From Promethearchaeota archaeon (GTDB lineage Archaea; Asgardarchaeota; Lokiarchaeia; Sigyniarchaeales; SOKP01), in assembly GCA_016839705.1 (NCBI GenBank), contig JAEOTR010000057.1:1-64000 (forward strand): a stretch of DNA of 64,000 nt. The letters are read 5' to 3'. This document shows, in pieces, positions 19,433 through 31,100 of this stretch (the stretch's first letter is position 1; each line of letters begins with the position of its first letter). The position numbers and the translations under genes are program-made. The notes beneath the pieces were generated by a model that searched no databases, was not told the origin of the DNA, and worked only from the letters and a program-made list of their open reading frames with translations.

Positions 19433-19649
19433 TATTCGTTCATCTGTTTTATTGCTTTAGTGAATAGTAAAATAATAGTATACCATTAATAAAGAAATAT
19501 ACAAAATAAAGTTTTTGATAAAGATTAGGAATTTAATTACTTATAATCATCGGAAACGTATAATAAATCTCATTATGTAATTTAATCGGGATATCCTTCT
19601 ATTAAAATCCCTTTCTAAATTAAATAATAGCTAAAAGTATTAGGATATT

Positions 19650-20246
19650 ATGCTAATTATGAAAAAGGAAGAAAATTCAATTTATTTTGTTACAGGAAAT
19701 AAAAATAAGTTTAGTGAAGCTTTAGAAGTGTTTACTAAAGAAAGGGTGCCATATGATTTAAAACAGAAAGATATTGATACTATGGAAATCCAAGCAGAAA
19801 CCTTAAAAGACGTTGCCTTGTTTAAATTAAATAGTGTGAAACCTAAGATCACTAATTCATTTTTTATTGAAGATGCTGGTTTTTTTGTAGATATTCCGCT
19901 TAATGGATTTCCAGGAGTGTATTCCTCTTATGTACTAAAAACTATAGGTAACGATGGAATTCTGAAATTAATTGATGAATATGAGGGATCAAAAGCTCAT
20001 TTTTCTGCAATCATCTCTCTTTATTTTAAACCACTTGATTCAATTATCTTTTTTGAGGGTTACATTTCAGGAAGAGTTTCAAGAGATATGAGAGGTGAAG
20101 GGGGTTTTGGTTTTGATCCTATTTTTATTCCTGATTCAATTCCAGACAAGACTTTTGCTGAGCTTTCTATTCATCGGAAAAACCGAATCTCTCATAGAGG
20201 CCAAGCAATAAAAAAATTAATTCTATTCTTGAAAAAAAATCATTAA
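19650..20246 (+). CDS. XTP/dITP (ITP) pyrophosphatase, HAM1/RdgB family
   Basis: FVTGNKNKFSEALEVF; FFIEDAGFFVDIPLNGFPGVYSSYV; GEGGFGFDPIFIP. Confidence 0.95.
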   Translation: MLIMKKEENSIYFVTGNKNKFSEALEVFTKERVPYDLKQKDIDTMEIQAETLKDVALFKLNSVKPKITNSFFIEDAGFFVDIPLNGFPGVYSSYVLKTIGNDGILKLIDEYEGSKAHFSAIISLYFKPLDSIIFFEGYISGRVSRDMRGEGGFGFDPIFIPDSIPDKTFAELSIHRKNRISHRGQAIKKLILFLKKNH

Positions 20247-20263
20247 TAAGGGAAAGGAATATA

Positions 20264-23191
20264 TTAAAAAGTTTCCCGAAATGTGTCCATGATTGTTTGA
20301 CGACTCAATTTTATAAGTATCACATAAGTCCCTAAAAATCCAACTGAGACTGAAATCATAAAAACTCTAATTATAGCTTCAGTAGGTATTTTAAAAATCA
20401 TGGGCATTTCCATCATTAGCGACATGTTTACTTGAAGGAAAAAGGACGTAAAAGTCCCTATGATCACGCCCATAATTCCTGAGGAAAGCAGAATTATCAT
20501 GCTCTCTATTAAAAACATGGTTCTAACATTACGCGTCTTCAAACCCATTGAACGTAATATTCCAATTTCAAATTTTCTTTCTAGCATAATTGCATACATA
20601 CTACTCACTAAGCCAAAAATACTTATCATAATCGTGAAAGATAAAATAACTTCCATCAAAAAGCTTTGTCTTTGAGTCATCTGACTGATAAAACTTATTT
20701 TTGTTATTGCATCATCAACAATTATATCCTTTTCTTGGTAGGTTAACCGAATATTGTCTTTGGTTTCATCAATGCTTTCTTCAGAATTATCTATCAACTT
20801 TACAAAAGCCTTATCAACAATCATGTTCTGTTCTCCAGGATTTTTAACATTCATTAAACGCATATAGTTATCTAACGATACCATTACGCCTCCTCCATAC
20901 GCAGAGAGCTCATTGCTCCGGAAATTGAAAAATCCGGGGATACCTCCTGAAATTCCTACAACTCGAAATATTGTTACGTTACCGGGATCATTTTCAATTT
21001 GGGGATCATAGAATGTTAATCGGATAAATTGCCCTACATCATAGATACCAATTAAACTTGCAATAGATTTTGCAAGGATACAGGTATTATTTTGTGAAAA
21101 TAATTCGTTGAAAGCATAACTAGTACTACTTCGATCGCTACTCCAAATGATGAGGTCATTATTGATTACATTCACAAAATTTTCATCAACTCCTATAAAA
21201 CCTGCATCTACAACATCAAAATCCATCATATCACCTGCTGTGGTTCTAAATTTGGTTTCTTCTTGAGATGCATAGAATTGAAACATACTTATCAGCAAAT
21301 CTTCAGATTCTTCTCCCCCAAAACCTACTTGTCCTTCACTCACATCGAATGCAGCAGATAGAGTAGCTTGTAAGTCAAAAGTATTATGGAGTGTAATAGA
21401 TATTTTGTCTATTCTAGATGTACTTCTTAATTCTTCAATCATTTCTAAATTTAGAGCGTTATCTTCATTTTCCAAGGCTTGATTTATTAATACTAAATCT
21501 GAACCATATTGTGTCTTTATACTTAATGACATTGTCTCTGATTGCATCTTTGAGGTGCTTGTAATAAAGAAGATAAATGAAAAACTAATTGCAAACATGA
21601 TTACTGTACTTGTATTACGCCTTCTGTATCTTTTCAATGAGATTCCTATAATATTTCGATATTTTTTAATTGTAGGAGATATTATTCCCAGAAAGAATTT
21701 TTGAATCAACGGTACAATTCCAATGGATGTAAAGACTAAGCCAATTAATACAGCAGCGAGTAAACCTATGAATAGTCCCATTGTTAAAATGAAATCGCCT
21801 GATACAAAAATATTGGGAAGTAAAACAAATACTATTATTCCAATTGTAGCAATGGCAATTCCTACAAGAAAACTTTTTATATTCATACTACCTTCTTTTT
21901 TAATTTCCCACGCTTCTTCTTTAGATTGAAAAGGAGTGATAGATTTTATTAACTCTTTCTTAGCTGTTTTTAGAGCTGGAAGCAAGGCTACTACTAAAGA
22001 GACTATTGTGCCTATTGTAAATGTCAACAAAAGTGTCTGAGGTTTTATGACCCATTCTACATCAGAGAATCCAAATTGAAAATTATAAAGCTGAAATAAG
22101 CTTTGTGCGATTGGTATCATAAACACTGCTCCCAAAATCATTCCTATAACTGAACCTATTATACCCAAGAGTAATCCTTCAAATAACACGATTTTAACCG
22201 GATAAATTTTTTTACCTCCAACTACCCTTACCACACCAAATTCTCGAATTCGCTCTTCTGCTGAAGTAGATAGAATACTATTTATTAAAATTGCTGTTAT
22301 TAACATTGATAGGAGGGTAATAAACCAAAACATAATTGATACTGTCATCAACAAAAACTCTCCACCCTCGAGTTCCTCTAATTTTGGTAATGTTATACTA
22401 AATTCATTGATATTTAACCTATCTTGAATTCTAGTGCTAATTCTTCTGAGGGTGCGAGTAGTTGCTTGTAAATTGCTGGCATCATATACTAATTTTGGAT
22501 TGGAGATTGTTCCAACAATGAGATTAATTTCTCCTTCTCTTTGTAGAAAAGATTGTGCTTGATTTAAATTAACCAGAATTAAAGCATTTTCGAATTGCAT
22601 AAATTTCAAACCTTGATTGCAGATTTCAACAACAGTTAAATCCAAATTGTATGTTTGATAGTTTATACTAATAGTATCTCCTCGAGAAACGTTTAATATT
22701 TCTGCAACACTCCATAAGATAACACATTCACCATTATCGGGCTCATCATCATAAATTTCATTAGTTTCTTCACCTTTTTCGTTAACCACAATTAAATCTC
22801 CGATATTCCCATTATCAGCTTCTTTTTGAAAATCTATTCCATACATTTGAAGTGACCCACTTCTATTTATATTTTCAGATGTAGTTTTCACTAACATAAT
22901 TATACGTGGGAATAAGTCTTCTACACCTTCAATATCCTTCAACTCATTATTTAAAATGTCCTGATCATAAAAAGGATCAAATGTTAAATCTGTCTGAATT
23001 GTTTTACTAATCATAATATCAGTCGTTCCAGTTGTAGAGGTGACATATAATAAATAGTTATAATTAACTGTATCATTCAGCATACCAATTGAGGTTAGTA
23101 AAAATAATGAGATTGCAATTCCAGAGATTCCAAAAATTGCTTTGGCTTTATCACGTTTTAAATCAAGCCAAGAATGCTTGATAAATTGCAA
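20264..23191 (-). CDS. ABC transporter permease, FtsX/MacB-like, large extracytoplasmic domains (975 aa)
   Basis: TSAEERIREFGVVRVVGGKKIYPVKIVLFEGLLLGIIGSVIG and C-terminal MLERKFEIGILRSMGLKTRNVRTMFLIESMIILLSSGIMGVIIG. Confidence 0.9.
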   Translation of the reverse strand: MQFIKHSWLDLKRDKAKAIFGISGIAISLFLLTSIGMLNDTVNYNYLLYVTSTTGTTDIMISKTIQTDLTFDPFYDQDILNNELKDIEGVEDLFPRIIMLVKTTSENINRSGSLQMYGIDFQKEADNGNIGDLIVVNEKGEETNEIYDDEPDNGECVILWSVAEILNVSRGDTISINYQTYNLDLTVVEICNQGLKFMQFENALILVNLNQAQSFLQREGEINLIVGTISNPKLVYDASNLQATTRTLRRISTRIQDRLNINEFSITLPKLEELEGGEFLLMTVSIMFWFITLLSMLITAILINSILSTSAEERIREFGVVRVVGGKKIYPVKIVLFEGLLLGIIGSVIGMILGAVFMIPIAQSLFQLYNFQFGFSDVEWVIKPQTLLLTFTIGTIVSLVVALLPALKTAKKELIKSITPFQSKEEAWEIKKEGSMNIKSFLVGIAIATIGIIVFVLLPNIFVSGDFILTMGLFIGLLAAVLIGLVFTSIGIVPLIQKFFLGIISPTIKKYRNIIGISLKRYRRRNTSTVIMFAISFSFIFFITSTSKMQSETMSLSIKTQYGSDLVLINQALENEDNALNLEMIEELRSTSRIDKISITLHNTFDLQATLSAAFDVSEGQVGFGGEESEDLLISMFQFYASQEETKFRTTAGDMMDFDVVDAGFIGVDENFVNVINNDLIIWSSDRSSTSYAFNELFSQNNTCILAKSIASLIGIYDVGQFIRLTFYDPQIENDPGNVTIFRVVGISGGIPGFFNFRSNELSAYGGGVMVSLDNYMRLMNVKNPGEQNMIVDKAFVKLIDNSEESIDETKDNIRLTYQEKDIIVDDAITKISFISQMTQRQSFLMEVILSFTIMISIFGLVSSMYAIMLERKFEIGILRSMGLKTRNVRTMFLIESMIILLSSGIMGVIIGTFTSFFLQVNMSLMMEMPMIFKIPTEAIIRVFMISVSVGFLGTYVILIKLSRQTIMDTFRETF

Positions 23192-23283
23192 GTTGATCCT
23201 GTTTTTAAATCTATATAATACTGCTTTTATATCTATACTTATCTCCTCATAAATTCAATTTTTTTATTATTTTAAGACTCTTC

Positions 23284-26200
23284 TTACTCATTATCCAAAA
23301 TACTGAATTTTTTAATTCGCTTTTTGAATTTTCTTAAAAATATTCCTTTTTTAGCTAATAAATCTTGAATATCTTCTTTTTCTCTTCTAATTAATCTAAC
23401 CCCTCCACAAATTTTATTTTTACAATAATAATTCTCACTCGGTTCATCTTTAAAATAGGATCTTCCACAATTTTGACATATATAAGCAGCATATATTTGG
23501 TCACGTTCACATATTGGACATATAATATCAAAACTTTCTGATGAAAACCAAGATTTACAATATTTGCAATGAAGAGTTAATGGTCTTTTTATTTCTTCTT
23601 CTAATTTAATAAGCTCAATTCTTTTGATTATTTGATCTCTATCAATATCTTTTAACCTAATTTTTTCAGTTTGATATTCTCTTATTTTTTCGAATTTTAT
23701 TTTACCCTTTTTCTCCATATAAATATAGATAAGAATACCAAAAACAATCGCAGATATAATCAAAATAATATAAGGTCCCCACAAACTCCACCATTTCATG
23801 TTATTCACTCGGACTATAATGATTTCTTCATCTAAATTACCCGTTTTATCATACACTACAATTTTTACTTCGTAAATTCCATCATTATATCTATTAGTAA
23901 CCCATTTATACTCTAAGACATTAGTACTGCTATTGTATGATATACTGGCACTTTCAACACTCCTATCATTTAGGAAAATATGCAGTTTAGTCTCATCAAC
24001 TTCGATATTATCTGAAATAATTGCTTCAATTGTAATAATAGAATTTAAAACAGTATCATTTTTTGGATTAATTATTTCAATCTCAGGAGGTATAAAATCT
24101 GTAGATTCATCATAACCTATATGAATATTAGATAATAACCATCCATAACCTAATCCTAACTCAATATTATTAGAATTTAAAGTAAACATAATCATTACTA
24201 TTTCGTCAGCAAATTGTGTTATCTCGATTTTTTCTGCCCCAAAGAGTGTTTCTGTTTCATAAGTATATTCCTTCAATGTTATCCAAGAATCCCCATAATC
24301 TTTTGATATTGAAACGATACACTTGTCTAATTGATCTTCAGGTTGAAAGAATTCATTTTGTAATGAAATGTCATAATCAAATTCAAGATATATATTATAT
24401 TCACCCTCTAAATGTAGAGGTTTAGTTATTAAATTAGCATCCCAGTTCGTTCCATATCCCTGATTAGTCCCCCCATAACTTTGACCTCTCCCACAATAAA
24501 GGTGTTTCTGTTCTAAACGATCAAATGGATGCCAGGTATTATCACCCATAAACCAGCATGTGAATTCTTTTGGTACTGGGGTTCCGGTAATATAATAATC
24601 CAATAAATTACTATTTGAAAAAGTATAGCCGATGTTCTTATTATCTTTGAAAATGTTATAATTTAAAGGATTTAGGTCTATAAATTCAATAAGTGAATTG
24701 TTTTTGTTATACCATTGAGAGGAAGTTATAAATTTACCATCTGACACATGAAATCTAAATGATTTGTTTGATATTTCCCCGATAATCAAGGATCTTGTAA
24801 AATATATACCCCAATCTCCCAGATTGAATGAGCTAGCATTCCAATCACCAAAAATATTATACATTGTGAAGTTATTACCACCTATCTCTAAATATACAAA
24901 ATCAGGATAATTATTATCTAGATCAAAATATTCACAGGAAAATTGAAAACGATAAAATTGAGATTCTTGAGTAATTGGTAACCCCTGTTGTAGATTGAAC
25001 GCAATTTCTGGTGAAAAAAAGTTAGTTTTATATTCAATGGCAAAGTAATCGAAGACAAATCCCTTGTAATTTATGGTGTCAAAAGTGTCATCTATAGATG
25101 TTTCAAATTTAAATTGGATAAAATATCCAACATAATCTGAAAGGTTAACCTCTTCCATAAACCATTCTCTTTCTTGATTTGTGTATGTTCTTATTGTTTG
25201 CCAGCCTGTCCAATTTAGATTAATTTGCAAGTAGATAAAATCACCAGAGTTAACACTAACTCTAAGCCCTAGCTTCGCATATGGTTGTTTAAACATATTA
25301 TTATCAACTTGAGTTAAATTATATAAAGGGCTTATTAATGTGCCATTAGGGTATGGGTCTTCTGTTAATTTAATCGGTTGATAAGTATAGTTTACAGGAT
25401 AATTATGATAAGTTCCAAAATATAATGATTCCCATGAGTTTTGATAAATTCGCGATCTATTATCGATATCATTTAACTGTTGTAACACGTTCCATCCGGT
25501 TCCAGTATGTGTCCAATTGCCAATTCCATCATTAAAACTGTGCGATGAAGGGAATTGAACACTATCTGTGGGAAATTCGATTGTTACATTCAAAAATCCT
25601 ACTTCTGGAAACCGTGATATAAATTTACCATCACTAGCAATAAAAAAGTATTGAAAAACCCCCGTTGTTGAAAACTGAATATAATCACTCACAAATAATG
25701 CCCCATCTGTAAAAATGTTATCAGGAGGAAAAAATTGGGTGAGTGTATAGTTCTCTGATAATCCCTCTATTGAAACATACACTTCTTGAGGAGGAACGTT
25801 TGTACTATCATTATCAAAATATTCAATATAAAATCTATAGCTATCAATGCTGTAATTCTTTTTTGGGCTATTTCCTAAAAATTCTTGAAAGCTCAGTATT
25901 GTAGTATTTTTTGAATCTCCTATATAGTTAATCTCGGGCACTGTTAAAATTGGTTTAAATATATTTTCAACAGTAGAAACGTTTAGGGAAAAAGGACTAC
26001 TTCCATCTATAGCTTTGACAACAATAATGCAATTAGTTTGATTTTCCTTGGGTGTAAAGTAAAAATAATCGAGATCACCATAAAATCTCCTTGAAGTCTC
26101 TAATAAGATCGGTTCTCCATATTGATTTGATATATTAGAAAATAAGAACATATCAAAATCAGCATTAGTATCTGAAATTGATAAATTAAACAAATATTGA

Positions 26201-28107
26201 TTGCCTTTATTCAATTTTACTTGTCGAGCAAATACATGAGGAGCTAATGGATTATCTTGAGAACTTACTAAGCTCTCGTTTGTTGTTGTATTTAGTGTTA
26301 TTGATTTTGTCAAAGCATCGATTGCACCTTGAATGTTTAAACGCCCATATCCCTCATGGGTGTCCTTTAATCCGGTAATTAAGGGTGAAGTCGAGATTGT
26401 TGGTGAATAATCACTCTCATCTTCTGTTGTTGAGGGATCATCTTCTCTTTCAAGATTAGTTTCTGAAGCTGTCATAAGTAGGATTGCTTTTATATACTTG
26501 ACCCAGTTAGTAAGGTTTAAGGCCTCCCATTGATTCCAATTTTCCCATCTAGCCTCAATTAACAAATTTATTACCGCGGAAACTATTGCAGTTGAAATTG
26601 ATGTTCCGTAACCACTAGAAAGAGTATTAGATTCTTTACCTGCCGAAATTATTGTTCTATGTTGATCTATTTTACTCCCACCGGGAGCAACAATATCTGG
26701 TTTAATAATGTCACCGAAATTATCTCCCATACTACTGTAGGATGTGACCTGATCTTCATCATTAGTTGCGCCTACAACTATCGCATTTTTATTTTTAGCT
26801 AACTTATTTAAAGATATTGAAGTTTCAATACCAGAATTCCCTGCAGCAATCACAACTACTACACCACTTTCTATTACCTCATTTATTACTTTATTAACAG
26901 CTTCTACGTCTTCACCTAAAGTGCCTACGCTTAAACAGGTACTAACTATATGATATTTACTTCTATTTTCTTTAACGCTTGCTAGCGCCGAGATTAAATC
27001 AGATGATTGTCCTAAACCTGATTGGTTTAATATTTTATAAGCTACCAGCTTTGAGGCGTTTGCTATTCCTGTAAAATCATTGCTCTCTCCGAAATAAAGT
27101 TCAGGAACATAAGTGATCGTAGAATTAAAAGAGAATAATGGAATAGTTTGAAGCTTTTTATGATATTTAACATACAAATCATAAATTCCAAGGTTTTCTT
27201 GTGAAAGTGTGTGGTCTATAACATAAAAATCATGAGGATTCTCATTATAAGAATAACTTATTAAAATATTATTGAGATATAACTCAAACCAAAATGCATC
27301 TATTTCACCACTTTCCCAATTTGCAGAAGAATTTATATGGATGGAGGATCCTGGAATTGTAGCATTAAAAGAAAATACTTTTGAACTAAAATTTTTCGAA
27401 GGAGAATATTCTTCAAATAAATCCATGTGTGAATAGTTTCCATGAATTTTTACCATTATACTTTGATTTACACTCGTTCCAGTTCCGGAAACAACTGAAG
27501 ATAGTAATGTACCATGACCATTTTCATCAGAAATAGGGGAACTATCAACAAAATTTTCCCAACCAACAATGTCTCCACTCAGATCTATAGGATTATAACC
27601 ATTTGGAAAACTCTCATGATTTGGATTAATTCCTGTATCCAATATTGCCACAGAACAATTCGTATCTCCTTTATACCCGTTTAGCAACCATGTTGAATTA
27701 ATTGCTCCTGTCTGAATTGAAGCATAATTCATTTGAATTTCCAGTAGCTCGTTATTTTCTATTTGAGCATTAGGAAATTCATATTGAAATAAAGTAATAT
27801 TATCCTCTAGAGGCATTATCCCTGTAAATCCTGAAAACGAAGTAAATACATTATTCCATTCTTCATTAACCACCCCTCCATAATATTGGAATCTTAAAAT
27901 AACAGAACTGTGGTAAGAGGATTCATTAAAGAAAATGATAAGATTTTCATTATAATTTTTTGAAGATATTATCCCCTCCTTATAATTTTCAAATCTCACA
28001 TCGTTAAATGGTGAAAAGGAGGAATTAATAAGAGAAGAATTAAACCATACCTGAATTAATAGTAACATGAAAAGAATGGAAAATCCTTTTATTTTCTTTT
28101 TCATCAT
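23284..28107 (-). CDS. Subtilisin-like serine protease (S8), membrane-anchored, with C-terminal cytosolic zinc ribbons (1607 aa)
   Basis: Triad CSVAILDTGINPNHESFP / ENGHGTLLSSVVSG / GYGTSISTAIVSA, oxyanion VVIAAGNSG; C-terminal TM WWSLWGPYIILIISAIVFGILIYIYM then LHCKYCKSWF...CPICERD...CQNCGRSYF...CKNKICGG. Confidence 0.9.
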   Translation of the reverse strand: MMKKKIKGFSILFMLLLIQVWFNSSLINSSFSPFNDVRFENYKEGIISSKNYNENLIIFFNESSYHSSVILRFQYYGGVVNEEWNNVFTSFSGFTGIMPLEDNITLFQYEFPNAQIENNELLEIQMNYASIQTGAINSTWLLNGYKGDTNCSVAILDTGINPNHESFPNGYNPIDLSGDIVGWENFVDSSPISDENGHGTLLSSVVSGTGTSVNQSIMVKIHGNYSHMDLFEEYSPSKNFSSKVFSFNATIPGSSIHINSSANWESGEIDAFWFELYLNNILISYSYNENPHDFYVIDHTLSQENLGIYDLYVKYHKKLQTIPLFSFNSTITYVPELYFGESNDFTGIANASKLVAYKILNQSGLGQSSDLISALASVKENRSKYHIVSTCLSVGTLGEDVEAVNKVINEVIESGVVVVIAAGNSGIETSISLNKLAKNKNAIVVGATNDEDQVTSYSSMGDNFGDIIKPDIVAPGGSKIDQHRTIISAGKESNTLSSGYGTSISTAIVSAVINLLIEARWENWNQWEALNLTNWVKYIKAILLMTASETNLEREDDPSTTEDESDYSPTISTSPLITGLKDTHEGYGRLNIQGAIDALTKSITLNTTTNESLVSSQDNPLAPHVFARQVKLNKGNQYLFNLSISDTNADFDMFLFSNISNQYGEPILLETSRRFYGDLDYFYFTPKENQTNCIIVVKAIDGSSPFSLNVSTVENIFKPILTVPEINYIGDSKNTTILSFQEFLGNSPKKNYSIDSYRFYIEYFDNDSTNVPPQEVYVSIEGLSENYTLTQFFPPDNIFTDGALFVSDYIQFSTTGVFQYFFIASDGKFISRFPEVGFLNVTIEFPTDSVQFPSSHSFNDGIGNWTHTGTGWNVLQQLNDIDNRSRIYQNSWESLYFGTYHNYPVNYTYQPIKLTEDPYPNGTLISPLYNLTQVDNNMFKQPYAKLGLRVSVNSGDFIYLQINLNWTGWQTIRTYTNQEREWFMEEVNLSDYVGYFIQFKFETSIDDTFDTINYKGFVFDYFAIEYKTNFFSPEIAFNLQQGLPITQESQFYRFQFSCEYFDLDNNYPDFVYLEIGGNNFTMYNIFGDWNASSFNLGDWGIYFTRSLIIGEISNKSFRFHVSDGKFITSSQWYNKNNSLIEFIDLNPLNYNIFKDNKNIGYTFSNSNLLDYYITGTPVPKEFTCWFMGDNTWHPFDRLEQKHLYCGRGQSYGGTNQGYGTNWDANLITKPLHLEGEYNIYLEFDYDISLQNEFFQPEDQLDKCIVSISKDYGDSWITLKEYTYETETLFGAEKIEITQFADEIVMIMFTLNSNNIELGLGYGWLLSNIHIGYDESTDFIPPEIEIINPKNDTVLNSIITIEAIISDNIEVDETKLHIFLNDRSVESASISYNSSTNVLEYKWVTNRYNDGIYEVKIVVYDKTGNLDEEIIIVRVNNMKWWSLWGPYIILIISAIVFGILIYIYMEKKGKIKFEKIREYQTEKIRLKDIDRDQIIKRIELIKLEEEIKRPLTLHCKYCKSWFSSESFDIICPICERDQIYAAYICQNCGRSYFKDEPSENYYCKNKICGGVRLIRREKEDIQDLLAKKGIFLRKFKKRIKKFSILDNE

Positions 28108-28118
28108 CCTATTTACCT

Positions 28119-31100
28119 CTATTCCTCCTCCTTTTTTTTGGATTCTTTTAATAAATTGGTTAATTTATCTCTTAAGGTAGGTTCAAATTTTAAAATTGAA
28201 TCTCTTGAACTCATATCAAAGATGTGCATTTCTGTTCTTTTTAATTCCCTTTTTCTTTTTTTATATTTATTATTTTGCCAAATATATGCAACCATAATTA
28301 TTAAAACTATGAGTGTAGGGAGGAATATATATCCAATTTGAGTTAGTTGCGGGGTGTTAATCTTTATATTTAGAACATTTGACAGTTCTTCTGTTCTATG
28401 TAGGTAATAAAAAGAAATACTAGCCGGATTTAAGGTCACAATTGACTGTCTTTTTGCTCTGATTGTGTAATTAAAGGTGAAAATTTCACCTGGTTTTAGG
28501 TTATCAATAAAAGCTACTAGTTTTCCTTGTGTTAATGAGAAATACAATTGAGAATAACTAATCATGTCGTTTACAATTATATCATTAACCTCAATTGTAC
28601 CTGTATTTTTCACGTCAATAAAAACCATTATTTCATCCCCAACTTCAATTTGGTCTTTACTAACAGATTTAATTAGTGAAAAGTTAATTTCTCCTAGGAT
28701 TATTTGGGGAGATTTTAAAATTTGTATAGTAGGTCCTTCAGAACTTTCAATAAAATTTATTGGAGGATAGAAATAACCTCTCCACCCTTTCTTTTTCAGA
28801 GTAATATTAAAGAATATATTTTCATTAAAGTTAATATCCTCAAAAAATATACTATCATTATCAATCCTAACTAGATCTCCGATTTGATCATTAATGGATA
28901 TATTTAAATTGGGGATTTTAAAACCTTTTGGACCAATATTTTTTAAAACATAAGATAAATTAAATTCAGATCCAATGTCGGGTACCTCATCCCAAGACGA
29001 ATTATAGCAAATATCAATAATTCTAATGAATGGAACCTTTAATAAATAATCTACAGGTGCTGTTAAATAAACTTGATTTGTAATAGACCTTAATTGAGAG
29101 GAATTTCCTGCGAGTACCTTTTCTGGGTTATCATAAGTAATTAAAACTTCACTTATCAATCGTGTATTTGGGATAGAAAAAGAAAAATTAATTGTTTTTT
29201 CCTCAAAAGGATTGAGGATAGATAAAAAGTATGTCAGATTGCCGTTCACAAGTGTAAAATCATTTGTATTATTAATAATCCCCGGAATTGACAATTCAAT
29301 GCTTATATTCTCAGCAATGTTTGATCCAATGTTTTTTAGGTTTATTATATAAGTATTAAGTGCTCCTGGTCTTGAACTATAGTTTGTGCAATAGCTAGTC
29401 GCCATAATTGATGCCATATCATAAGTGCTTAATGGTATTGAATTAGAGAAACGTTCAAATTGGACATTACTGCTTAACGAGCCAAACACAACCCGTGATC
29501 CAGTATCCTCATTAACGTTTATATCTCGAGTAGAAAATTCAATATCTAGGTTATCAATAGATATATTGAAGGCATCAGTATCAACACCCCTTATCTTAAA
29601 TAAAACTGAATAATTAACGGGATCTAAAGGATAGAACAACCAATTTAAACTTTCATTATTATTGATAAATGAAAATGTCCATGTATTATTCTCTATTGAA
29701 TCTAAAAAGGGAGTCATTTCAAGAAATTCTTCACAACTAAAATTAAAAATCTCAAAATTTAAGGATTCTAAATTCTCTCTTGTGGAAAAATTTATTATTA
29801 TTGAGATCCTCTCCAGATTTTTATCAATGAAATTTATAGTGGTATCATTTCTAAAGATAAAATCAATCTCGACCTGTTGATTTAAAAATAATTCCTCCGA
29901 TTCAATGACCCAACTTTCGTTATTCATAGTTAGTGCCATATCTGGTGAGGTGTTATCAACAGATGTTCCTGAAATTACTTCAGGAGTCTTAGGGGAATTA
30001 CCTATCGTAAAATTATTTGAATAAAAGGGTTCGAATGAATCTAAAGATGCAACTGACACATTTTCAACTTCATAAGTCAGAACTTCCCCTGGTTCTAGTT
30101 TCCAATTCTCATAGTTCCAAACACTATATTCATTAGTAAACATGTTCTTGAGTTCGTTAGGAGTTAATCCTAATACCGCTAATGCTGTGATTAGTTGAGG
30201 GTATCCAGTAATAATTATATCAATTACATTATCCATCTCGCTATTAAAAGGCCATAAGTTTGTAAAGTTTAAGATATCTGGGAAGAAAGTATCATAAATT
30301 CCTACCCCGAGTGAATCAAAAGAGAAAATTAAAGGATCTTTATCAAAATTAAAAAAATCTTCTAAAGAACTATATTGATTTGGGTATTCTATTCTCACAA
30401 TATCCCAAATCGTATTTTGAAATTCATCCGCTAATGGTTGATTCCCTAATGTAAGCAATAAGAAAAAGTCATTAAGTTCGAGTGGAATTGGAGTAGGTAC
30501 ACCCCAAGCAGTAATATTTCCTATATTTTCTGCAGTGATATTATAAGTAAAATCCCGATATACACCATAAGATGCATTATTTCCAACAAGATCTTTTTTA
30601 ATTATAATATTTGGCTCAGAAGAAGAACAATTATAGGTAATAATAAATTCTTCAGGAGGATTTATTATTCCTGTAGGTATATAAGGGAAACCACCAAACC
30701 CTAATTGTTGGAGTAAATTAACTATATCACCAGGATCATTAAGATTCACCAGCTTAACATAAGATTTTTTAAATCCTTCCTCATTTACCCAAAATAATTC
30801 AAAAGAATAATCTTTAAGAGTTTGAATATCAAATTCAAATCCTGCAAAGTATAACAATAAACTAATCTGTTCAAGCAGGTAATCATAAAATTCAAAATTA
30901 CTTGGTGTTTGATCAATAATATCAGTACATAATATATTTACCTCAATATCACTCATAAAAGCCCCTACTAAGGCAATATAGATTTTTTCACTTGGTGCTA
31001 ATGGCTTTCCTCTATAACCCAAAGAATCCCATAGATTAAATTTATACTGATTATTTCCAATCTTTTTTATTCCTTCACTCAATCCTTCATACTGAATCGT

